Shown here: one piece after another, positions 50,799-59,524 of the stretch
Position numbering within the stretch: position 1 is the stretch's first letter
Layout: each line of letters begins with the position of its first letter
Source: Actinacidiphila bryophytorum
Lineage (GTDB): Bacteria > Actinomycetota > Actinomycetes > Streptomycetales > Streptomycetaceae
Assembly: GCF_016916835.1 (NCBI RefSeq)
Contig: NZ_JAFFIX010000031.1
Span: forward strand, 1 to 64,000
Direction of reading: 5' to 3'
Length of the DNA stretch: 64,000 nucleotides
Notes under the pieces: generated by a model
What the model saw: only the letters and a program-made list of their open reading frames with translations
The model's database searches: none
Told to the model about the DNA's origin: nothing
Translations under genes and position numbers: made by a program

Positions 50799-51812
50799 AT
50801 GCTGGCCCCGCTCGGTATCCCGCCGGAGCACGAGCGGCTGTACGTCCTGCTGGTCGGCCGGCCGGGCAGTTCGGCGGCCGAGGTGGCCGAACGGGCGGGC
50901 ATCGGCGTCGGGCAGGCGGTGGCCCGGCTGGAGGACATGGCTGCCGGCGGGCTCGTCGTCCGCGAGGAGCCGCAGCCGTTCGGCGCCGCAGGCGCCCAGG
51001 ACGCGGCCGACCGCACCTACCGGGCCAGCTCCCCGTCCGTCGCACTGGCCCCGCTGCTGGTACGCCGGCGCACCTCGCTCGACGAGGCCGGCGCCGCCGT
51101 CACCGCGCTCACCGAGCAGTTCCGCAGCGCCTCCTCGCGGGCCGCGGGCGGCGTCGTGGAAGTCGTCTCGGGCCCGGTCGCGGTACGCCACCGGCTCGGG
51201 CAGCTGATCGGCGGCGCCCGCCACGAGGTGCTGATGTTCCTGGCCGAGTCGGTGATCGCGGTGGAGCGCGCCAGCGTGCACCCCATGGAACACGACGCGC
51301 TGCTGCGCGGGATCGACTTCCGTGCGGTGATCACCCGCAGCCACCTGGAGGTCCCCGGCATGTGGGACGACGTACGGGAGGCCACCGGTCTCGGCATGAA
51401 GATGCGGGTCGCCGCCGACATCCCGATGCGGATGATCGTCTCGGACCGCGCCAACGCCATGGTGCCGCTGTCGCTCGCCGAGGGTCCCGGCACCGCCGAC
51501 ACCGTCGTCGTCCACGGCACGGGCCTCGTCCACGCCCTGGTGCTGCTCTTCGAGGAGCACTGGCAGCGCGCCAGACCGCTGCCGGGTGCTGCGGCCGGCA
51601 GCCGCCCCGCGGGCAACGAGCCCGGCGAGATCGACCGGCAGATCCTCGCGTTGCTCGCCCTGGACGTGGCCGACCGCACCATCGCCGTCCAGCTCGACCT
51701 GTCCCTGCGCACCGTCGAACGCAAGATCCGCGCCCTGATGGACCTGGCCTCGGTCGGCTCGCGCTTCCAGCTCGGCGCCGAGGCCGTCGCCCGCGGCTGG
51801 CTGCGCCGCTGA
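50799..51812 (+). CDS. TrmB-like regulator with C-terminal LuxR-type HTH
   Basis: A 337-aa regulator. A winged helix (HERLYVLLVGRPGSSAAEVAERAGIGVGQAVARLEDMAAGGLVVRE, about 11-55) is followed by a phospholipase-D-like or TrmB_C-like sensor (SGPVAVRHRLGQLIGGARHEVLMFL) and a final HTH (EIDRQILALLALDVADRTIAVQLDLSLRTVERKIRALMDLA). Such two-HTH regulators are numerous in Streptomyces and often sit beside secondary metabolism or peptide genes; none is evident here. GGGAG lies 6 nt before the ATG. The target is unknown. Confidence 0.85.
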   Translation: MLAPLGIPPEHERLYVLLVGRPGSSAAEVAERAGIGVGQAVARLEDMAAGGLVVREEPQPFGAAGAQDAADRTYRASSPSVALAPLLVRRRTSLDEAGAAVTALTEQFRSASSRAAGGVVEVVSGPVAVRHRLGQLIGGARHEVLMFLAESVIAVERASVHPMEHDALLRGIDFRAVITRSHLEVPGMWDDVREATGLGMKMRVAADIPMRMIVSDRANAMVPLSLAEGPGTADTVVVHGTGLVHALVLLFEEHWQRARPLPGAAAGSRPAGNEPGEIDRQILALLALDVADRTIAVQLDLSLRTVERKIRALMDLASVGSRFQLGAEAVARGWLRR

Positions 51813-52005
51813 CCGGTTCACCAACAGCGGTGACCGCCGCTGACAGACGTGGCGGTCGCCGACGGCCTGGTGTCCGGCACACGGCCGCTATGCCGAGCCC
51901 CCGCCGCCCCCGGCCTTGGGCGCACGGCCGCCTAGACTTCGCCCCGGCGCACCGGGGCGGAGACCACCTGCGCCGTCACCGAGCGCTTCGCAGGAGGCAG
52001 GCACC

Positions 52006-52959
52006 GTGCTCCAGTTCCGGCTGATCGTCCCCGCAGACCTCACCGACGAGGTCGCAGAGCTGATCACCTCGACGGTGGGGGCCACCCATCTGACCCTGCT
52101 CAAGGGCGCCGCCCTGGATCCGGTCGGCGACCTGATGACCTGCGACGTCGCCCGTGAGGCGGCGGACCCGCTGCTGGCCGGCCTGCGCGGTCTCGGCCTG
52201 GAGGAGCGCGGGCTGATCGCGGTGGACTCCGTCGACATGTCGCTGTCCCGCAGATCGGACGATGCCGAACGGGACGCCCCCGGTGACGGCGCGGACGCAG
52301 TGCTGTGGGACTCGATGGCGGAACTGACCGAGGACGAGTCCACCCTCACGGTCACCTATCTCGCGTTCCTGTCCGTGGCGACGATGCTCGCCGCCTACGG
52401 GGTCATGCTGGACAGTTCCATCCTGATCGTGGGCGCGATGGCGGTGGGGCCGGAGTTCGGACCGCTGGCCGGGATCTGCACCGGGCTGGTGATCCGCAGG
52501 AAGCAGCTCGTGGCGCGGTCGGCGAAGGCCCTCGTCGTCGGCTTCCTGGCGGCGATGCTCGTCACCGGGGCGTTCGCAGCGCTTCTCGACCTGTTCGGCC
52601 TGTTCAGCCGTTCGCAGTTCGAGCGCCCGCACCCCGCCACCCAGTTCATCTGGCAGCCGACCGCCGACTCCTTCGTGGTGGCCCTGCTGGCCGGTATCGC
52701 CGGAGTGCTCTCGCTGACGTCGGCGAAGTCCGGGGCGCTGGTCGGGGTGGCGATCTCCGTGACGACGGTCCCGGCCGCCGCGAACGCCGCGCTGGCCCTG
52801 TCCTACACCGCGTGGCACGAGGTACTGGGATCGGCCTGGCAGCTGGCACTCAACCTCGCGGGCATCGTCGTCGCGGGCCTGGTCACCCTGCTCGTCCAGA
52901 AGTGGGTGTGGCACCGGCAGCGCGGGCGCGCCGCGGCGACGTCGCCGCCGGCGCCGTGA
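52006..52959 (+). CDS. DUF389 membrane protein
   Basis: A 317-aa protein with a soluble N-terminal domain (LQFRLIVPADLTDEVAELI, about 1-100) and five to six membrane spans in the rest. LVTYLAFLSVATMLAAYGVM is followed by the family signature LDSSILIVGAMAVGPEFGPLAGI. The GTG at 52006 has GGAGG 8 nt upstream. DUF389 proteins are widespread and their transport role is unproven. The gene stands alone. Confidence 0.88.
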   Translation: MLQFRLIVPADLTDEVAELITSTVGATHLTLLKGAALDPVGDLMTCDVAREAADPLLAGLRGLGLEERGLIAVDSVDMSLSRRSDDAERDAPGDGADAVLWDSMAELTEDESTLTVTYLAFLSVATMLAAYGVMLDSSILIVGAMAVGPEFGPLAGICTGLVIRRKQLVARSAKALVVGFLAAMLVTGAFAALLDLFGLFSRSQFERPHPATQFIWQPTADSFVVALLAGIAGVLSLTSAKSGALVGVAISVTTVPAAANAALALSYTAWHEVLGSAWQLALNLAGIVVAGLVTLLVQKWVWHRQRGRAAATSPPAP

Positions 52960-53072
52960 GGCCGCCGGCGGCGAACCGGCGGCCGAGGCGATCGTCCGCC
53001 CACTCGCCGGCACTGTCGGCCCGGTCGTCCTCGCCGACCACCCGGTGCGCCTCCTCCGGCTGACGGCCGGCG

Positions 53073-54518
53073 TCACAGCGACTGCTCGACCCAGATGGTC
53101 TTGCCCGTACCCGTGTAGCGGGTGCCCCAGCGTTCGGCGAGTCGGCCGACGAGGTAGAGGCCGCGGCCGCCCTCGTCCGTCAGCCGGGCCAGCCGCATGT
53201 GCGGCGCGTTGCTGCTGCCGTCGGAGACCTCGCAGATGAGGGTGTCGTCCCGGATGACCCGCAAGGTGATCGGGGCGGTCGCATGCCGTACGGCATTGGT
53301 CACCAGCTCGCTGACCACCAGCTCCGTGGTGAACTGCGCCTCCTCCAGGCCCCACGCCGCCAGCCGCTCCGCTGCCGCCGAGCGCGCCGTGCCGGCCGAC
53401 CTCGGGTCGGCGGGCAGATGCCAGGTCGCGACGCGGTCGCCGGGGACCGACTTCACCCGGGCCAGCATCACCGCGACGTCGTCGTCGGAGTCCGCGGGCG
53501 CCTCGGCATACACCCGGTCGCACAGTTGCTGGAGCGACGCGCCGGGCGGGCCGAGTGCGCGGCCGACGGCGGCGAGGGCCGTGTCGGCGGTGCGGTGGCG
53601 CAGGTCGAGCAGGCCGTCGGTGTACAGGGCGATCACGGTCCCCTCGGCAAGGGTCAGCTCCGTGGCCGTGAAGGGGGTGCCGCCCATGCCGAGCGGCGGG
53701 TGCTCGACCAGCTGCGGGAAGTCGACGGTGCCGTCGGGGCGCAGCAGCGCGGGCGGGGTGTGGCCGGCGCTGGCGAGGGTGCAGACCCCGGAGACCGGGT
53801 CGTAGACCAGGTAGAGGCAGGTCGCCCCCAGGCCGTGGCTGCCGTCCTCGTCCAGCTGCTCGGCGAGATCGTCCATCCGCGCCAGCACCTCGTCCGGAGC
53901 CAGGTCGAGGTCGGCGAGGGTGCGCACAGCGGTGCGCAGCCGCCCCATCGTGGCCGCGGCGCGCACACCGTGGCCGACGACGTCGCCCATCACCAGGGCG
54001 ACACGCGCACCGGACAGCCGGATCACGTCGAACCAGTCGCCGCCGACCCCTGCCTCCGCGTCGGTCGGCACATAGCGCTGGCACACGTCGACCGCGCTGC
54101 TGCGCGGTATCGCCTGCGGCAGCAGCCCTTCCTGCAGGGCCAGGGCGATGTCCCTGGCCCTGTTGAGCCGCTGTTCCCGGGAGCGCGCCTGGCTGATCAG
54201 CACCGCGACCGCCGCGGCCGCCGACACCAGGGCGAGCTTGATCACCGCGACCTCGGGCTCGTCCTCGGTGCGCCACTGCCGCAGCGCGGCGAAGACGGCG
54301 ACGGACAGCGCGCCGATCACGGCGGTCGCCTGCACGCCGTGCACGGCGGCGGCGAGGAAGGGCACGACGGCGACGAGCAGCCCGAAGTGGTCGTCCGGCG
54401 GGGCCGCGAGCAGCAGGCCCGCGGCGGCGAGCAGCGCAGCGGAGGGAAGCACCCGGGTCAGCAGAGCACCGGCCCTGGTGGTCGGCCGGCTCCCTGCGGC
54501 GGCCCGTTGCTCCTCCAT
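53073..54518 (-). CDS. SpoIIE-family phosphatase fused to anti-sigma-type ATPase
   Basis: A 481-aa membrane protein. Four predicted spans fill the first 125 residues (LLAAAGLLLAAPPDDHFGLLVAVVPFLAAAV). A SpoIIE/PP2C domain comes next (VGGDWFDVIRLSGARVALVMGDVVGHG, ASAGHTPPALL, IALYTDGLLDLR, DDVAVMLARV). A C-terminal HATPase_c domain (ELVVSELVTNAVRHA, DEGGRGLYLVGRLAERWG) follows, like RsbW. Fusion of phosphatase and kinase-type ATPase implies bidirectional control of a STAS antagonist, but none is nearby. The ATG at 54518 has GGGAGG upstream. Confidence 0.9.
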   Translation of the reverse strand: MEEQRAAAGSRPTTRAGALLTRVLPSAALLAAAGLLLAAPPDDHFGLLVAVVPFLAAAVHGVQATAVIGALSVAVFAALRQWRTEDEPEVAVIKLALVSAAAAVAVLISQARSREQRLNRARDIALALQEGLLPQAIPRSSAVDVCQRYVPTDAEAGVGGDWFDVIRLSGARVALVMGDVVGHGVRAAATMGRLRTAVRTLADLDLAPDEVLARMDDLAEQLDEDGSHGLGATCLYLVYDPVSGVCTLASAGHTPPALLRPDGTVDFPQLVEHPPLGMGGTPFTATELTLAEGTVIALYTDGLLDLRHRTADTALAAVGRALGPPGASLQQLCDRVYAEAPADSDDDVAVMLARVKSVPGDRVATWHLPADPRSAGTARSAAAERLAAWGLEEAQFTTELVVSELVTNAVRHATAPITLRVIRDDTLICEVSDGSSNAPHMRLARLTDEGGRGLYLVGRLAERWGTRYTGTGKTIWVEQSL

Positions 54519-54647
54519 GGCGTGCCTGCCTCCCCTCTCGGGCGCTACACGCTCGCATGACACGTTGATTACCTTGATTTTACCAAATCGGGATCATTGC
54601 AGCGTAAATGCGACGGTCTGCCGGTGCGACGCGATCTGTGCCCGCCG

Positions 54648-54968
54648 CTACGGTGCCGCGTCGGGTGGGAGGAGCGGGCGCATGAACGTGCGGCTGTAGC
54701 GGACCACGCATGAGCTGTCGTCGCGGACGGCGTCCGCGGCGATGAACTCCGGGTCCCGGCCGAACAGCTCGCGGTACGCCTCGTAGGCGGCGAGGGAAGG
54801 GAAGCTGAACAGCGCGAGGGCCTTGTCGCTGGCTCCCTCCGCGGGCAGGAAGTAGCCGTGGTGCGTACCGCCGTTGCGGTTCACCAGGTCGATCCAGCGG
54901 CGGGCGAACTCCTCGAACGCGGCGATCTTCGACGGGTCGATGGTGTAGTCGACGACGCAGGTGATCAC
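54648..54968 (-). CDS. NIPSNAP-family protein
   Basis: A 106-aa ferredoxin-like, dimeric alpha/beta-barrel protein: VITCVVDYTIDPSKIAAFEEFARRWIDLVNRNGGTHHGYFLPAEG, then YEAYRELFGRDPEF. Small NIPSNAP proteins are of uncertain role. The GTG at 54968 has GAAAGG 6 nt upstream. The divergent region beyond (about 55060-55100) is an AT-rich island (ATAAAGTATG, CATAATACTTGACC) likely to hold promoters for both directions. Confidence 0.82.
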   Translation of the reverse strand: MITCVVDYTIDPSKIAAFEEFARRWIDLVNRNGGTHHGYFLPAEGASDKALALFSFPSLAAYEAYRELFGRDPEFIAADAVRDDSSCVVRYSRTFMRPLLPPDAAP

Positions 54969-55146
54969 GGATGGCCTTTCTGGCGGAGGGTCACTGCGTG
55001 ATGAACCGTCGCACATGGCCGCCATCGCCGTAGGCGGGATCACCGTCTGCCGGACAGGGAATTCCGAGTGATAAAGTATGACCCTCATAATACTTGACCG
55101 GGCCGCGCCGATCAGGTGCGTCCGGCCCGTTTCCTCGGGAGGAAGC

Positions 55147-55596
55147 GTGCGTCACACATTCGGACAGCTGGGCTGGAACGTCCGGGCAGTCGTCATGACG
55201 GCGGCGGTCGCGACGGCTGCCGCAGCATTCACCGCTCCCGCCGGCCACGCGGCGAGCGCCTCCGCGTCGAGCAGTTCGTCGGTGGTGCAGGCGACCAGGT
55301 GGGTCGACGGATGCGAGGCGATTCTCTACAGCAACGCGTCGCTCCAGGCCAGCGCGGGTGTCTACATGAGCCGGACGGCGGACGCCACGTACCGGTGCAC
55401 CGGGTGGCTTGAGCGGTCGGCAGACGGAGGGAAGAGCTTCACGACCGTCTCGGGCTACCACACCATCTCCACGCCGGGCGCGAGTTCCTACACCGGCTGG
55501 TACTACGACAGCGCGCCGGATGTTTCGAAGGCGTGCGTGGAGGAGGAACCCCTTATCGCCGGAAACGTGCTCACCGTCTGCACGGCGGCCTGGTAG
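55147..55596 (+). CDS. Small secreted protein, unknown
   Basis: A 149-aa protein with a Sec signal (WNVRAVVMTAAVATAAAAFTAPAGHAAS, cleavage near AHA-ASA at about 36) and a Ser-rich start. The mature part has four Cys (DGCEAILYSN, YRCTGWLE, KACVEEEP, LTVCTAAW) likely to form two disulfides. The pattern resembles small extracellular beta-sandwich proteins of streptomycetes. The GTG at 55147 has GGGAGGAA upstream. Function unknown. Confidence 0.78.
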   Translation: MRHTFGQLGWNVRAVVMTAAVATAAAAFTAPAGHAASASASSSSSVVQATRWVDGCEAILYSNASLQASAGVYMSRTADATYRCTGWLERSADGGKSFTTVSGYHTISTPGASSYTGWYYDSAPDVSKACVEEEPLIAGNVLTVCTAAW

Positions 55597-55626
55597 ACCG
55601 CCGTTTTCCATCGGATCAGGCGGTCT
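55595..55626 (+). terminator. Hairpin at the end of the small secreted protein gene
   Basis: AGACCGCC (55595-55602) and GGCGGTCT (55619-55626) are perfect arms around 16 nt; the left arm overlaps the TAG stop. The 180 bp that follow, up to the next gene, hold nothing else I can name. Confidence 0.55.
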
Positions 55627-55808
55627 CCTGCCGGGTAATGGCCCGTGTCGTACGCGCGGCCTTATGCCCCGCGCCGCCCCGGCCGGGGGGCGGTTGTGCG
55701 GCTTCGGCCGGGTTGGTTCAGGTCGTTGACAGCGGCGACCGGCGGGTGTGGAGTACGCGATGCACTCCCTACTGCGCGCATACCAATCCGTACGGAAGGG
55801 ATCCCCCC

Positions 55809-56297
55809 ATGCACCCCATCCGCCCTCTGGGCGTCCTCGCTGCTGCGCTGGTCGTCCTCGCGTTACCCGGCTCCGCCCACGCGGCGTCCATCACCCAGCA
55901 GTTCGCGGCCGACTCCGGTGACGCCTGCCACTACGGCACCACCAGCGGCACCTTCGGCTGGACCTACGGCACCACATCGCCCCTGCCGGTGTCCGCCGTG
56001 GCGGTCAAGGGCCAGGTCTCCGACCGGCCGCTGCCCACCGACCCGGCCGCCATCTGCACCAGCGACGGGTACTCCAGCACCGCCACCTTCACCGCCTACG
56101 CCGGCAGCGTCGAGATCGAGCAGCAGTCCAGGACCGCCGACAACGGCACCGTGAGCTTCGAGTTCACCCTCGGGAAGTCCACCGCCGCTGCCGCGGTCGA
56201 CCGCGTCGTGGTCCAGGTCTGCCGCAACCCGGTCAGGACGCTGCCGCCGAGCTACTGCGGCAAGGCGGTGACCTACCTGGCGCCGCCCATCGCCTGA
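55809..56297 (+). CDS. Small secreted protein, unknown
   Basis: A 162-aa protein with a clear Sec signal (MHPIRPLGVLAAALVVLALP, cleaved near AHA-ASI at about 26). The mature part is beta-rich, with four Cys (DACHYG, AICTSD, VQVCRNP, SYCGKA) and no known domain. GGAAGGG lies 6 nt or more before the ATG. It follows another small four-Cys secreted protein in the same direction, but with its own spacing, so not an obvious operon. Confidence 0.78.
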   Translation: MHPIRPLGVLAAALVVLALPGSAHAASITQQFAADSGDACHYGTTSGTFGWTYGTTSPLPVSAVAVKGQVSDRPLPTDPAAICTSDGYSSTATFTAYAGSVEIEQQSRTADNGTVSFEFTLGKSTAAAAVDRVVVQVCRNPVRTLPPSYCGKAVTYLAPPIA

Positions 56298-56359
56298 CGG
56301 GCCGCCTCCGCCGCCGGGATCGCCGGCTCCCCGGCTGGACGGCCGGACGGCCGGACGGC

Positions 56360-56962
56360 TCAGCGGACCCGGTCGTAGACCAATGCCAGCGTGCCGTGCT
56401 CGCCCGCGGACTGGCTCGCCAGCGTCCACTGCCCCGGGGGCAGGCCGTCGTCGAAGAGGCGCGGTCCGCCCCCGAGGAAGACCGGGAAGACCGTGAAGGC
56501 CAGCCGGTCGACCTGGTCGGCCGCCAGCAGCGCCTTGATCACGCTCGCGCTGGACAGTACGAGGATGTCGCCGCCTTCCGCGGCCCTGAGGTCCGCGACC
56601 ACCTCCGTGGCCGGCTTGTCCACGACCGCCGCCCGCTCCCACGGCGACGTGTCGAGGGTCGAGGAGAGGACCACCTTGTCCGTGTCGACCAGCCACTTCG
56701 CGAAGCCCTCGTCCCGCGGGTCGGCGCCCTCCATACCGATGACGGTGGGCCAGAAGCCCAGGAACCCCTCGGCGTTGACCCGCCCGAGCAGGGCCGTCGT
56801 AGCGGGCTCCCAGAGGCTGGTCAGATGGTCGCGTGCCACGTCGGTGACGGCGTACGGCATCACCCAGCTCATGTCCTGGGGGCCCGCGGGGCTGGCGTAG
56901 CGGCCGTCGAGGGAGAGGGCCATGTTGGTGACGACCCGGCGGCCGGTGCTCTGCTGCGTCAT
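56360..56962 (-). CDS. Dihydrofolate-reductase-family (RibD C-terminal) protein
   Basis: A 200-aa RibD_C/DHFR-like protein: RRVVTNMALSLDGRYASP, ALLGRVNAEGFLGFWP, GDILVLSSASVIKALLAADQVDRLAFTVFPVFLGGGPRLF. This branch is usually annotated as YyaP-type deaminase/reductase with NADPH binding; substrates are unknown. AAGGAG lies 6 nt before the ATG. It overlaps the stop of the ArsR-SRPBCC gene by ATGA and is translated with it, so both share the promoter at 57813-57841. Confidence 0.9.
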   Translation of the reverse strand: MTQQSTGRRVVTNMALSLDGRYASPAGPQDMSWVMPYAVTDVARDHLTSLWEPATTALLGRVNAEGFLGFWPTVIGMEGADPRDEGFAKWLVDTDKVVLSSTLDTSPWERAAVVDKPATEVVADLRAAEGGDILVLSSASVIKALLAADQVDRLAFTVFPVFLGGGPRLFDDGLPPGQWTLASQSAGEHGTLALVYDRVR

Positions 56963-57804
56963 GTCGTGCTCCTTGTGTGGGTGCGGTGCGGTTCGGCGGC
57001 GAGGTTCGCCGCGAGTTTGTCGAGGCACTGGCCGAAGCCGATCTCGATACCTGCGATGAAGTCAGCGGAGTCGACGGTGCTGTCGGCGATCCGCCAGTGG
57101 ACGTCGAGTTCCGTGCCGGTCCCGCGGGGCTGAAGGCCCAGGTCGACGTGGGAGGTGAAGGCGAGGCCGCCGTCGCCCAGCAGTGGCGAGAGCCGGAAGG
57201 CGAGGCGTTCACCGGGCCGAACGTCGTCCACGACTCCCTCCGCGCGCCCGACGACGGCGTCGGATCCGTCGGCGTCTTCGGCGTCGCGGAACTCCTGGAC
57301 GATCCGCCCGCCCGGCCGGGCCTCGAAGACCAGCTCGGAGACGCGGAGGTCGTCGGGCGTCCACCAGCGGGCGAGCAGTGCGGCCTCCGTCAGGTGGCGC
57401 CACACCAGCTCGGGGCCCCCCGGCAGCGACCGGAGGAACCTGAACGAGCGGCCGTCTGCCCACCCCGGCTGCTCCGCCGCGAGCCGCTCCGCGTGGAGGC
57501 TGCGCCCGTAGCTGTCGTAGGCCGCGCGCGGGCCGTCCTCCCGGTCGGCGGTGTCCGCGAGCCGGCCGAGCGCCGCCGCGAGCTCCCGCAGGGGATCGGA
57601 CCGGAGCACGTAGATGCGGCGCTGGCCGGTGCGCTCCGAGGTGACGAGGCCGGCGCGCTCAAGCGTCTGCAGGTGCTTGGTCGTCTGCGGCTGGCGTGCA
57701 CCGGCGAGTTGGGCGAGAACGCCGACCGAGCGGGGCCGTTCGGCCAGCAGGCCGACGAGCCGCCAGCGGGCCGGGTCGGCCAGTGCGGCGAGGAGTGCGT
57801 CCAT
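56959..57804 (-). CDS. ArsR-type HTH fused to SRPBCC (AHSA1) domain
   Basis: A 281-aa protein. The N-terminal winged helix reads MDALLAALADPARWRLVGLL, then LAQLAGARQPQTTKHLQTLERAGLVTSERTGQRRIYVLRSDPL (about 1-72). The C-terminal AHSA1 hydrophobic-pocket domain (WRHLTEAALLARWWTPDDLRV, then GGRIVQEF) fills about 125-270. The fusion suggests a regulator that binds a lipophilic ligand itself. A perfect palindrome lies inside its own promoter spacer, so it is autoregulated together with the DHFR-family gene. The start is leaderless or nearly so. Confidence 0.9.
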   Translation of the reverse strand: MDALLAALADPARWRLVGLLAERPRSVGVLAQLAGARQPQTTKHLQTLERAGLVTSERTGQRRIYVLRSDPLRELAAALGRLADTADREDGPRAAYDSYGRSLHAERLAAEQPGWADGRSFRFLRSLPGGPELVWRHLTEAALLARWWTPDDLRVSELVFEARPGGRIVQEFRDAEDADGSDAVVGRAEGVVDDVRPGERLAFRLSPLLGDGGLAFTSHVDLGLQPRGTGTELDVHWRIADSTVDSADFIAGIEIGFGQCLDKLAANLAAEPHRTHTRSTT

Positions 57805-57812
57805 GGCTGCAA

Positions 57813-57841
57813 GTATTCTCCACGGAGAATATTCGTGTCAA
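57813..57841 (-). promoter_or_regulatory. Consensus promoter with ArsR operator in the spacer
   Basis: On the minus strand TTGACA (57841-57836), 17 bp, GAATAC (57818-57813), then the ATG 8 nt later. TATTCTCC-AC-GGAGAATA (57814-57831) is a perfect 8-bp-arm palindrome that covers the spacer and -10, and overlaps a GAATATTC palindrome. Repressor binding would exclude polymerase. Confidence 0.85.
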
Positions 57842-57873
57842 GGAATATCTCTCGGAAGGTCCCGCCGCGTCGT

Positions 57874-57932
57874 CCCGGTCGTCTCGGTCGTCTCGGTCCG
57901 CCCGGTCCGCCCGGTCCGCCCGGTCCGCCCGG
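57874..57932. repeat. 9-bp tandem repeat, about 6.5 copies
   Basis: CCCGGTCGT, CTCGGTCGT, CTCGGTCCG, then CCCGGTCCG three times and a partial copy. It fills the gap between the DUF4389 gene stop and the ArsR promoter, ending 3 bp from that stop. Such arrays change length easily. Confidence 0.85.
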
Positions 57933-57935
57933 GAC

Positions 57936-58691
57936 TCAGGAGGAGTAGGTCCAGTCGCTGGCGACGTGGGCGATCAGCCCGAGCAGCAGGAACAGCGCCA
58001 CCAGCACCGTGCCCGCCGTGCTGAGCCGGAGCGGCCGGGTCGCGGACACGGCTTCCTCCATGGCCGGTGCGCCTGGCATGTCGGGGTCGCCGAAGAGGCG
58101 CTTGGGGTACGCCGACGCCAGCATGGCCGTGTAGGCGTTGTAGCGCATGGTGTAGCGCAGGAGCGCGGCGGTGGCCTCGAACAGCGGGCGGGGCATGCGG
58201 CCCTTGATGAGCACGATGAGCCAGGTTACGACGCACACGGCGTACCAGCCGGCGGCGAAGAGGCTTTGTACGACGGCCGCCGGGATCATCAAGATGATGC
58301 GGAAGAACACCGCCAGGCGGTTGAGCCGACCCGGGCGGACCTCGATCTGGACCGGGTAGTCCGGCACCGGGCTGAGCGAGAACGGGGGATAGGTGTCCAC
58401 CAGCAGCAGGGCGCTGGCGTGCACCCGGGTCTCGTAGGCCAGGACACGGCTCAGGTAGCCGGCGACCGGCTCGGGCAGACGGGCGATGAACAGCGCCGCG
58501 AACCAGCCGAACACCACGGCGAAGAACGCCGCGATCCCCAGGAAGACCAGCACGATGAACTGGGGGATCAGCAGGAGCCAGCGCACCAGGACCGTGAGGC
58601 GGCGCTGCGGCTGCGGCTCGGGAATGTCCAGAGTCGGAAGCCATTCGGCGGCCTCGGCGGGCGGCCTGTAGTCCCACGTCTGCTGCGTCAT
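57936..58691 (-). CDS. DUF4389 membrane protein
   Basis: A 251-aa protein with four or five predicted spans: RWLLLIPQFIVLVFLGIAAFFAVVFGWFAALFIA (about 30-63), FFRIILMIPAAVVQSLF, AVCVVTWLIVLI and a final TAGTVLVALFLLLGLIA. The motif YLSRVLAYETRVHASALLLVDTYPPFS between spans is typical of DUF4389. GGAG lies 7 nt before the ATG at 58691. Function unknown. Confidence 0.88.
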   Translation of the reverse strand: MTQQTWDYRPPAEAAEWLPTLDIPEPQPQRRLTVLVRWLLLIPQFIVLVFLGIAAFFAVVFGWFAALFIARLPEPVAGYLSRVLAYETRVHASALLLVDTYPPFSLSPVPDYPVQIEVRPGRLNRLAVFFRIILMIPAAVVQSLFAAGWYAVCVVTWLIVLIKGRMPRPLFEATAALLRYTMRYNAYTAMLASAYPKRLFGDPDMPGAPAMEEAVSATRPLRLSTAGTVLVALFLLLGLIAHVASDWTYSS

Positions 58692-58885
58692 CCAGGTGCT
58701 CCGCTTCTCGCTGCCCCCTTCCTGCCGGCCGCACCGGCGGCCCCGGCTGCGCCGGTCTTCCAGGCTGACAGCACTTCGAAGCGTGCGCGCGCGGTCGCCC
58801 CGCAGGCAGGTGAGGCCGAGGCCCAGGGATCGGCCGTGCGGGTGACGCGCCCGCTTTCGCCGCTCAGCCGCCTCGGCCGGCGTCC

Positions 58886-59524
58886 TCACATGGTGGCCGT
58901 CCTGCGCGCCAGGACCCGTTCGACCGTGCCGGCCTTCAGCCGCTCGACCTCGACGATCTCGAACCCGGCCGCCCGGACGAGCGGCAGCTGCCGGCGGGTG
59001 AAGTGCTCACCGGCGATGCGTACGGTGACGCGGTCGAGGAGCCACTGAAGGGCGTAGAGCGGCGGCCACGTGCTGCCGACGTGGTCGAGCAGCAGCAGCC
59101 GCCCGCCCGGTGCCAGCACCCGCTTCATCTCGGCGATCGCAGCGGCGGGGTCGGGGATGGTGCACAGGGCCAGCGCGCAGACCACGGTGTCGAAGACGGC
59201 GTCCTCGAACGGCAGGTGCGCCGCGTCGCCGACGCGCAGGTCGGCCTCGCGGCCGAGATCGGCGGCACGGCGCCTGGCGAGGGCAAGCATCGCGGGGCTC
59301 AGGTCGATTCCCGTGACGGTCACGTCGGCCGGGTAGTGGGGCAGACTCCGCCCGGTGCCGACGCCGACTTCGAGGACCCTGCCACGGGCGCGCGCGCCGA
59401 GCCACTCCCGGCCGCCGCCGAACTGGATCCTCTCGAAGAGCGCGATCTGCCGGTCGTAACTGGGCGCCGCCTTCTCCCAGGTGCGGAGGACCTTGGCGGT
59501 GGTCGGGTCGGGCGGGTTGCCCAC
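58886..59524 (-). CDS. Class I SAM-dependent methyltransferase (UbiE/PmtA-like)
   Basis: A 212-aa methyltransferase: WEKAAPSYDRQIALFERIQFG, RVLEVGVGTGRSLPHYP near 50-66, VTGIDLSPAMLALARRRA, LPFEDAVFDTVVCALALCTIPDP and LLLLDHVGSTWPP. This is the form seen in phospholipid or quinone methyltransferases. The GTG at 59524 has GGAGG 5 nt upstream. It is divergent from a DUF2231 gene. Substrate unknown. Confidence 0.9.
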   Translation of the reverse strand: MGNPPDPTTAKVLRTWEKAAPSYDRQIALFERIQFGGGREWLGARARGRVLEVGVGTGRSLPHYPADVTVTGIDLSPAMLALARRRAADLGREADLRVGDAAHLPFEDAVFDTVVCALALCTIPDPAAAIAEMKRVLAPGGRLLLLDHVGSTWPPLYALQWLLDRVTVRIAGEHFTRRQLPLVRAAGFEIVEVERLKAGTVERVLARRTATM

